The notes beneath the pieces were generated by a model. The model had not been told where the DNA came from. It was given only the letters and a program-made list of their open reading frames with translations, and did no database searches. Below are positions 1 to 5,728 of a stretch of 34,380 nucleotides of DNA, in pieces. The position numbers and the translations under genes are program-made. Each line of letters opens with the position of its first letter. Position 1 is the first letter of the stretch. The DNA lies in NCBI GenBank assembly GCA_033763655.1, contig JANRKD010000009.1, positions 1-34,380 on the forward strand, given 5' to 3'. The DNA is from QFOX01 sp033763655. Lineage in GTDB: Bacteria; Pseudomonadota; Alphaproteobacteria; Rickettsiales; UBA3002.

Positions 1-15
1 CGTTAGTTCCCCACC

Positions 16-301
16 TGTCCCCCCGGCGAATGACGGGGTCTACCTTGGCCACAAACTGCAAGACGATGGACCCCGCAATAAATGCGGGGTGACAAGTCGG
101 AATGTGGGGGGCGGGAGGTAAGGCTGGGCAATGGATTTTGGCGTGTTTTATACTTCGCCACCTCCGGCTTGTCACCCCGTTATTTCTCCACCTGTCACCT
201 CGTTATTCCTCCGGCTTGTCACCCCGTCGAATGACGGGGTCTACCTTGGCCACAGAATGCAAGAAGATGGACCCCGCAATAAATGCGGAGTGACAAGTCG
301 G
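16..301. repeat. Two direct copies of an 85-bp palindromic intergenic repeat
   Basis: Copies lie at about 16-100 and 217-301, with partial copies between them. Each unit begins with a CCCCG-type hairpin around a GAATGAC loop and ends with an ACCCCGC-aataaat-GCGGGGT hairpin. The outer ends are TGTCAC-like and GTGACA, so the whole unit is an imperfect inverted repeat. A related unit lies downstream of gap at 5577-5655. The stretch 1-413 lies downstream of fba and I see no gene in it. This looks like a REP/BIME-type element. The hairpins could also protect or terminate the fba transcript, but no T-run follows them. Confidence 0.75.
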
Positions 302-413
302 AGTGTGTGGGAGGCGGGAGGGGTGACAAGCCGGAGTGTGGGGGCGATGGGACGACAAGGCGGAGTGCGGGTGACGCGGCGTTACAGCACACACCGCACC
401 TTCAGCACAAGGC

Positions 414-1343
414 CTACTTCGCCGCTTTATAAATCCCGACGATCTCACTCAGCAGTGCCAGCGCTTCCTCGCGCGGGCGCTGGAAGGCGTTCCTGCCCAT
501 GATGGAGCCATCCGCCCCACCGGCCGCGATAGCCTTCACTTCGGCGAGCACTTCGGCGGTCGATTTTGCCCCGCCGCCGCTGAAAATCACGATCCGCCGC
601 CCACCGAACGTGGTCTGCTTCACATGCGCGATGCGCTCGGCCAGCGTGCCGACGGCGATTTTTTCTTTCTCATACACCTTCTTCGCTTCGGCCTGCTCGA
701 TAAACGAAGTCGGCGGCTTCACCTTGATGATGTGTGCGCCAAGCAACGCCGCCATGTGCGCCGCATAGGCGGTGATGTCGATGGCCGTTTCGCCATCTTT
801 GCTGATACCGGCGCCACGCGGGTAGCTCCAGATGACCACCGCCATGCCCAGTGCTTTGGCCTCCGCCGCCATTTCACGGATTTCCTCGAACTGCTCGTAG
901 GCCTGATGCGACCCGGGATAAATCGTAAAGCCAATCGCCGAGCAGCCAAGGCGCAGTGCGTCCTCCACCGTCGCGGTGACGGCCTGATCGGGTGCGGCAT
1001 CTTTCGCCACCAGCGCGTTGTTGCTGTTGACCTTTAAAATCAGCGGAATCGCACCGGCAAATGTATCCGCGCCCGCTTCCAGCATCCCCAGCGGTGCGGC
1101 ATAGGCGTTGAGGCCAGCATCAATCGCCAGCTTGAAATGGTAGTGCGGGTCATACGCCGCCGGGTTCATCGCAAAGCTGCGCGCCGGGCCATGCTCGAAG
1201 CCCTGATCGACCGGCAGAATCACCAGCTTGCCGCTGCCGCCGAGCTTGCCGTGCATCAGCATCCGCGCGAGGTTGGCCTTGGTGCCGGGGTTGTCGGATT
1301 CATACCAGGTGAGAATTTCTTTGACCTTGCGGGTGAGTGCCAT
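414..1343 (-). CDS. fba: Class I fructose-bisphosphate aldolase (DhnA/FbaB type)
   Basis: The predicted 309-aa enzyme cleaves fructose 1,6-bisphosphate to dihydroxyacetone phosphate and glyceraldehyde 3-phosphate through a Schiff base. An N-terminal helix region is followed by a TIM barrel. LVILPVDQGFEHGP (about residues 40-53) is typical of the DhnA/DeoC aldolase superfamily. IIKVKPP holds K207 and K209, one of which is the probable Schiff-base lysine. The late glycines in IFSGGGAKS and the IMGRN segment fit the phosphate-binding end of the barrel. The ATG at 1343 is chosen because GAGGA lies six bases upstream; the frame stays open to 1430 but that stretch overlaps the preceding gene and has no ribosome site. 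It is the last gene of the tkt-gap-pgk cluster, 55 bp after its neighbour. Confidence 0.93.
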   Translation of the reverse strand: MALTRKVKEILTWYESDNPGTKANLARMLMHGKLGGSGKLVILPVDQGFEHGPARSFAMNPAAYDPHYHFKLAIDAGLNAYAAPLGMLEAGADTFAGAIPLILKVNSNNALVAKDAAPDQAVTATVEDALRLGCSAIGFTIYPGSHQAYEQFEEIREMAAEAKALGMAVVIWSYPRGAGISKDGETAIDITAYAAHMAALLGAHIIKVKPPTSFIEQAEAKKVYEKEKIAVGTLAERIAHVKQTTFGGRRIVIFSGGGAKSTAEVLAEVKAIAAGGADGSIMGRNAFQRPREEALALLSEIVGIYKAAK

Positions 1344-1398
1344 AGCGTCCTCGATTAGTGCATTGTTTGCATTGGGTTTAGCAGCCGTGGTGGCAGGG

Positions 1399-2466
1399 TC
1401 AAGCGGACTTGTCGCCCATAGCATCAACACAGGACACAGCGCTGGGAGAAGGCCGTTGCAGTGTCGCCCCTACTTGCTCCGCCACCGCATGTAACGCCGC
1501 AAATTGCCCGGTACTGCAATCGCAAAGCAGCGACGTAAACCCCATACTGAGCGCATCATGCGCGATGGCAGCATCGTCGCCGCAACACAGGGTGAGGGTA
1601 AAATCCACCGCCGGGAATTCCTCGCGCAATGCATCACGCAGCGCGCGCCAGTAGCTCACCCCCGCGTGGCAGGCGGCATAAGGCGGCGAGCTGAGGCGGA
1701 TGGGTTCATGCGCTCCCCCCACCCCATCGCGAGGGCGATGGGGCTCCCCCGCAGGGGGGGAGCAGGACTCCCCGGTTATCGCCATCACTGCTTGATGCGG
1801 CACAGGCTGCGCCACAGGCTCCCACTCCCCCCTTGCGGGGGAGTCGATGCCCTCCTCAGGGCATCGGTGGGGGGTGGCGTTCAATCGAGCCAGAATACGC
1901 TCCAGCACACCGTCAGGGTTCCCATCCAGCTCATTGTTCCAGAATCGCAACACCTGAAACCCCTGCGCGCGCAGATAGGCATCGCGCGTTGCGTCATACG
2001 CCAGACCGGCATGTTGGCTACCATCCAGTTCGATGATGAGCCGTTTCTCATAATTCAGAAAATCCACAATATAATGGTCAACCGGCACCTGCCTGCGAAA
2101 GCGATAGGGCGCAAGCATTCCGGATTTCAGCAATCGCCAGAGCTTATGCTCCCACGGCGTCGGGGTTTTACGCATCCGGCGGGCATGCGCAAGAATGCGG
2201 CCTTTATCACCCCCCACCCCATCGCGAGGGCGATGGGGCTCCCCCGCAGGGGGGGAGCAGGACTCCCCGGTTATCGCCGTCGTTGCTTGATACGGCACAG
2301 GCTGCGCCACAGGCGCCCACTCCCCCCTTGCGGGGGAGTCGATGCCCTCCTCAGGGCATCGGTGGGGGGTGGCGTTCAATCGGATCGGCACAGACTGCGC
2401 TGCACCGCTGCGGGATAATTCGCAAAGCGCCGCGCACGCTTCCTCAAGCGAGCTGACGACGCGCAT
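1399..2466 (-). CDS. Small unrecognised protein interrupted in frame by a DUF559 nuclease-domain cassette
   Basis: The 355-aa frame has three parts. Residues 1-30 and about 259-355 look like the two halves of one small cysteine-containing protein (CCGDDAAIAHDAL, LLCDCSTGQ) that I cannot name. Between them lie two near-identical peptides of about 56 residues encoded by a 173-bp direct repeat, and between those (about residues 88-195) a complete DUF559 domain. That domain is Vsr/PD-(D/E)XK-like, with YIVDF, LIIELDGSQH and VLRFWNNE; probable metal ligands are D135, E146 and D148. The start at 2466 overlaps the pgk end by 23 bp, which suggests translational coupling. The net insertion of 684 bp is a multiple of three, so the host frame survives. 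Whether the chimera folds or functions, or the DUF559 part is made separately, is unknown. Confidence 0.7.
   Translation of the reverse strand: MRVVSSLEEACAALCELSRSGAAQSVPIRLNATPHRCPEEGIDSPARGEWAPVAQPVPYQATTAITGESCSPPAGEPHRPRDGVGGDKGRILAHARRMRKTPTPWEHKLWRLLKSGMLAPYRFRRQVPVDHYIVDFLNYEKRLIIELDGSQHAGLAYDATRDAYLRAQGFQVLRFWNNELDGNPDGVLERILARLNATPHRCPEEGIDSPARGEWEPVAQPVPHQAVMAITGESCSPPAGEPHRPRDGVGGAHEPIRLSSPPYAACHAGVSYWRALRDALREEFPAVDFTLTLCCGDDAAIAHDALSMGFTSLLCDCSTGQFAALHAVAEQVGATLQRPSPSAVSCVDAMGDKSA
1715..1887 (-). repeat. 173-bp direct repeat, copy 1
   Basis: This copy matches 2210-2382 at a constant offset of 495 bp, with only a few substitutions in the central 60 bp and no indels. It consists of a CCCATCGC/GCGATGGG hairpin, a CTCCCCC/GGGGGGAG hairpin, a central spacer, then an ACTCCCCC/GGGGGAGT hairpin and a CGATGCCCT/AGGGCATCG hairpin in inverted order. 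On the minus strand it is read through as protein. Confidence 0.9.
2210..2382 (-). repeat. 173-bp direct repeat, copy 2
   Basis: This is the second copy of the DUF559-flanking repeat, with the same four hairpins as copy 1. The substitutions relative to copy 1 cluster in the spacer between the two hairpin pairs (around 2278-2315), so the hairpin arms are the better-conserved part. Confidence 0.9.
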
Positions 2467-3682
2467 CGCCTGCTGCCTGCATGAGTGCCGCGATACCGGG
2501 CAATTCCTTGCCTTCGAGCCATTCAAGAAAAGCCCCGCCTGCCGTGGAAAGGTAGCTTAATTCACCCGATAGCCCTGCATGCGCGAGTGCCGCCACCGTA
2601 TCGCCCCCGCCTGCCACGCTGTGCAATGTCCCCGCGCGCGAGGCGGCCGCCACCATCCGCGCCAGCTGCACCGTCGTCGCATCGAACGGCGAGGTTTCAA
2701 ATGCGCCGACCGGGCCGTTCCACACCAGCGTTTTGCTGGCCGAAATCACCTCCTGCAACGCCAGCAGGCTGCGCGGGCCGACATCGAGCATCATCCCGTC
2801 GGCGGGGATGTCTTTTACGTCGCAGATTATCGCGGGCGCATGCGCCTTGAACGCGCGGGTCACCACCGCATCGACTGGCAGCACGATGCTGCATTTCGCA
2901 CGCGTCGCCTGCGCCAGAATGGCGCGTGCCGTGTCGGCCATTTCCTCCTCGACCAGCGAAGCGCCCATCGCCACCCCCTGCGCGTGGAGGAACGTATTGG
3001 CCATTGCCCCGCCAATAACAAGGTGATCGACTTTTTCCAGCAAATTGCCAAGCAGCGCCAGCTTGGTCGAGACTTTCGCGCCGCCAACAATCGCCGTCAG
3101 TGGGCGGGCGGGGTCGGCCAGCACACGGCTCAGGGCCGCAACTTCTTCCTCCATCAGCCGCCCGGCAGCCGAAGGCAGGTAAGGGCTGATGCCGACCATC
3201 GAGGCATGGGCACGGTGCGCGCATGAGAACGCATCATTCACAAACACATCGCCGAGCGCCGCCATGGCACGGCCAAAATCAGGGTCATTGGCTTTTTCTT
3301 CCGCATGAAAGCGCAAATTCTCCATTAGAATCACATCGCCTTCTGCCGCGCCTTCGACCGCCAGCCGCGCCGCATTGCCGACACAATCGGGGGCGAACTT
3401 CACCGGGCGATCCCACAGCGCGCTGCTAAGCGCATCGACCAGCGGCGCCAGCGATTGGCCGGGGTCGAACCCTTTGGGGCGCCCGAGATGCGAGAGAATC
3501 ACCACCTTGGCATGGCGCTCCATCAAATACTGCAAGGTCGGCACAATACGGTGAATGCGGGTCGCATCCGTCACCCGGCCTGCCTGCATCGGCACATTCA
3601 AATCAAGCCGCAGCAGCACGGTTTTTCCGGTCACATCGAGGGATTCCAGCGTGGGCAGGGAAGTCAGAGGTGTCGCGCGCAT
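2444..3682 (-). CDS. pgk: Phosphoglycerate kinase
   Basis: The predicted 412-aa cytoplasmic enzyme transfers phosphate between 1,3-bisphosphoglycerate and ADP. Family motifs appear in the usual order: RLDLNVP near residue 25, SHLGRPKG, LMENLRFH, VNDAFSCAHRAH, VGGAKVSTK, VIGGAMANTF, WNGPVGAFE, GGGDTVAAL and STAGGAFLEWLEGK. Length is near the family norm of 390-420. The start at 3682 has only a weak GGTGA ribosome site, but no better in-frame start precedes the first conserved motif. It overlaps the next gene by 23 bp. The gene upstream on this strand (gap) is separated by an orphan gene on the other strand, so pgk may have its own promoter in 3683-3770, although I see no convincing -35/-10 pair there. 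Confidence 0.97.
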   Translation of the reverse strand: MRATPLTSLPTLESLDVTGKTVLLRLDLNVPMQAGRVTDATRIHRIVPTLQYLMERHAKVVILSHLGRPKGFDPGQSLAPLVDALSSALWDRPVKFAPDCVGNAARLAVEGAAEGDVILMENLRFHAEEKANDPDFGRAMAALGDVFVNDAFSCAHRAHASMVGISPYLPSAAGRLMEEEVAALSRVLADPARPLTAIVGGAKVSTKLALLGNLLEKVDHLVIGGAMANTFLHAQGVAMGASLVEEEMADTARAILAQATRAKCSIVLPVDAVVTRAFKAHAPAIICDVKDIPADGMMLDVGPRSLLALQEVISASKTLVWNGPVGAFETSPFDATTVQLARMVAAASRAGTLHSVAGGGDTVAALAHAGLSGELSYLSTAGGAFLEWLEGKELPGIAALMQAAGDARRQLA

Positions 3683-3770
3683 GCAAATGTCACCGAATTG
3701 TCATGTTTTTTCCGATGGATTGCTTGTAGTATGGGGGGATAACGAATGCAAGTGTGGGGAACGTAGACAT

Positions 3771-4502
3771 ATGACTGAAAAACAGAATCCTAATCTGGCA
3801 TTAACGGCGGTTACACCAGCACCGACTGAGAAAAGCGCCGCCACGAATGAGCCTTCTTTTCGTCAACGCTTATCCTCGCCTTCCAAGGGAAACCGACGCC
3901 CACCGTTCGTTGATTCTACGTTACCCGATCATAACAACTGGAATCCCTCTTCAGGCCGCACTGGGCGCAACAAGCTAAGAAGGCCCTCGGCTCCACTCTA
4001 TCATACCCCTCTGGATTTTTTAGTTGCTGAAGCCACTAGGTATGTAAGAAAGAATTTACCCGAGGTAGAGGATTCAACCGTTAATAAATTGGCTGAGTTC
4101 CTTCGCAATCAGCCCAATTCTATCATTCCTGAAGATAATGACTCTCATTGCAGGCCTTTCCGACCTCTCCCTGCGGAAAGCGAAGCCGCCACTCTAATCG
4201 CAACCAAAAGGGTAGCCGCTTCCGAAGTGGCAGAAGAACTCGCTACTGTTGCGCAGACCATGCTGAAAAGCAACCGCTCAGGAAAACGCCCCGCCGATAG
4301 TTCTGTCAACTCGCCCTCGGAAGCAGTTCAAAGAAACACATTGAAAAACATCTTCACCAATGCACTGGTTAGTATTGCAAATATACCAACCAAAGAAAGA
4401 TCAGTCATAACCCTGAAGCTGGGCATCATTGTCCATAATCTTGAAAGCGATCTAAACCGCCAAGGCCTTAATCTCAACCCCTCAGCATATCTCGACCTCT
4501 AA
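3771..4502 (+). CDS. Unrecognised AT-rich orphan gene antisense within the glycolytic cluster
   Basis: The frame encodes 243 residues that I do not recognise. The first 90 or so are rich in T, P, S, N and R and look disordered. A more ordered part follows (LDFLVAEATRYVRKNLPEV), then a linker, then a helical C-terminal part (VITLKLGIIVHNLESDL). No signal peptide or membrane segment is visible. ATG 3771 is preceded by GGGGA about 12 bases upstream; the frame is open further upstream, but that stretch is antisense to pgk. Base composition is visibly more AT-rich than its neighbours, with many AAT, TCT and ATT codons. Its TAA overlaps the gap stop tail to tail in a shared CTAA. The gene breaks the otherwise colinear tkt-gap-pgk-fba order, which suggests a late arrival. 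A real protein is likely but not certain. Confidence 0.6.
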   Translation: MTEKQNPNLALTAVTPAPTEKSAATNEPSFRQRLSSPSKGNRRPPFVDSTLPDHNNWNPSSGRTGRNKLRRPSAPLYHTPLDFLVAEATRYVRKNLPEVEDSTVNKLAEFLRNQPNSIIPEDNDSHCRPFRPLPAESEAATLIATKRVAASEVAEELATVAQTMLKSNRSGKRPADSSVNSPSEAVQRNTLKNIFTNALVSIANIPTKERSVITLKLGIIVHNLESDLNRQGLNLNPSAYLDL

Positions 4503-5500
4503 CCCGCTGCAAGCCGCGCCATATCGAGCATGCGGCAGGAGAATCCCCACTCGTTATCATACCAGGCGGCGACGCGCAGGAGGGTGCCGTTCACCACATG
4601 CGTGCCCGCCAGATCGACAATGCTGCTGCCATTATCGTGGCTGAAATCGACCGACACCAGCGGCGCGGCATTCACTTTCAGCACGTTAGGCAGCATCGTC
4701 GCCGCCGCTTCGGTGAAGGCGGCGTTGACGGCATCTTTTGTCACCGGCTTTTGGGTGACGACGGTTAAATCGACCAGCGACACGTTCGGGGTCGGCACTC
4801 GGATGGCCACGCCGTTCATTTTCCCCGCCAGTTGCGGCAACACGAGGCCAATCGCTTTTGCCGCGCCGGTTTTCGTCGGCACCATGCTCAGCGTCGCCGC
4901 GCGGGCGCGCTGCAAATCCTTGTGGCTGCCATCAACCAGGTTCTGATCGCCGGTGAATGCATGGATGGTTGTCATGAACGCTGATTCAATGCCAAAACGC
5001 TCGTCCAATATTTTTGCGATAGGTGCCAGCGCGTTAGTGGTGCAGCTTCCAATCGAAAATACGTTGTGCGCTTCGGTGAGCAACTCGCTGTTGACCCCAT
5101 AGACGAAGGTCGGGCAATCCTCCCCCGCCGGAGCCGAAATCAGCACCTTCTTCGCGCCGGATTTCAGATGCACCGAGGCCGCCTCTTTCGAGTTAAACGC
5201 ACCGGTACACTCCAAAACAACATCGACCCCGAGCGCCTGCCAATCAATTTTGCTTGGGTCGCGCTCATGGGTAATCGTAATTTCCCCCCGCCCCATATCA
5301 AGGCCAGCATCATCGAAGGTGATTGTGTTGTGAAAACGCCCATGCACCGAGTCATATTGCAGCAAATGCGCGTGATTGGCATTGCTCGCCGAGCCGTTGG
5401 CCGCCACCAGCCGGATGTCATCGTAGCCCTCTTCCACAATCGCCCGCGCGACGCAGCGCCCAATGCGGCCCAACCCATTAATCCCGATTCGGATGGTCAT
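4499..5500 (-). CDS. gap: Glyceraldehyde-3-phosphate dehydrogenase, phosphorylating
   Basis: The predicted 333-aa enzyme oxidises glyceraldehyde 3-phosphate to 1,3-bisphosphoglycerate. It shows the N-terminal Rossmann motif INGLGRIGR (residues 7-15), catalytic SCTTNALAP with C153, the partner histidine H180 in TTIHAFTGDQ, and the C-terminal WYDNEWGFSCRM. The ATG at 5500 has AGAGGTGA five bases upstream; a GTG nine bases earlier overlaps that site and is rejected. The residue after the second beta strand, where NAD-specific enzymes usually have Asp in an IND motif, is Gly36 (AANGS), which may relax cofactor choice. It lies downstream of tkt across about 230 bp that contain a palindromic repeat. 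Confidence 0.96.
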   Translation of the reverse strand: MTIRIGINGLGRIGRCVARAIVEEGYDDIRLVAANGSASNANHAHLLQYDSVHGRFHNTITFDDAGLDMGRGEITITHERDPSKIDWQALGVDVVLECTGAFNSKEAASVHLKSGAKKVLISAPAGEDCPTFVYGVNSELLTEAHNVFSIGSCTTNALAPIAKILDERFGIESAFMTTIHAFTGDQNLVDGSHKDLQRARAATLSMVPTKTGAAKAIGLVLPQLAGKMNGVAIRVPTPNVSLVDLTVVTQKPVTKDAVNAAFTEAAATMLPNVLKVNAAPLVSVDFSHDNGSSIVDLAGTHVVNGTLLRVAAWYDNEWGFSCRMLDMARLAAG

Positions 5501-5576
5501 ATATGTCACCTCTTGCTAACGCTCTATAGTCAAACGACTGTATACAGAGTGCATAGCGTCGCACACAATACAAAAC

Positions 5577-5655
5577 TGTCACCCCGGCCTTGTGCCGGGG
5601 GCCACCTTCCTTGAAGAAAGGCAGACCCCGTCATGAAGACGGGGTGACACGTCGG
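5577..5655. repeat. Palindromic intergenic repeat between tkt and gap
   Basis: TGTCACCCCGGC at the left and GACGGGGTGACA at the right form an outer inverted repeat. Inside are a CCCCGGC/GCCGGGG hairpin and an ACCCCGTC/GACGGGGT hairpin. It belongs to the same family as the copies at 16-301. It lies in the transcribed gap between tkt and gap, so it may act as an mRNA-stabilising or attenuating structure; that is inference. Confidence 0.7.
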
Positions 5656-5728
5656 GGAAAGATGGCTCCCGTCGGTGACAGGCCGGGGAAAGCGGTAAAG
5701 GAGGGGCTTAACGGGCGGACGGTTTTGA

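Larger units (their letters stand above)
1697..2388 (-). mobile_element. DUF559 cassette bounded by direct repeats, inserted in a gene
   Basis: The cassette comprises repeat copy 1 (1715-1887), the DUF559 coding segment (about 1882-2205) and repeat copy 2 (2210-2382). At its edges the host gene shows a short duplication, cggatggg at 1697-1704 and cggatcgg at 2381-2388 (7 of 8 identical). In protein this appears as PIRL at both junctions. Removing 684 bp restores one continuous frame. The duplication suggests insertion rather than divergence in place. No transposase is encoded, so any mobility would be in trans or by the nuclease domain itself, which is inference. Confidence 0.65.

Noticed and set aside
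3698..3732. Promoter TTGTCA...TAGTAT for the 3771 gene
   Set aside because: The spacer would be 23 bp, too long for a normal sigma-70 promoter, and no better -35 was found.
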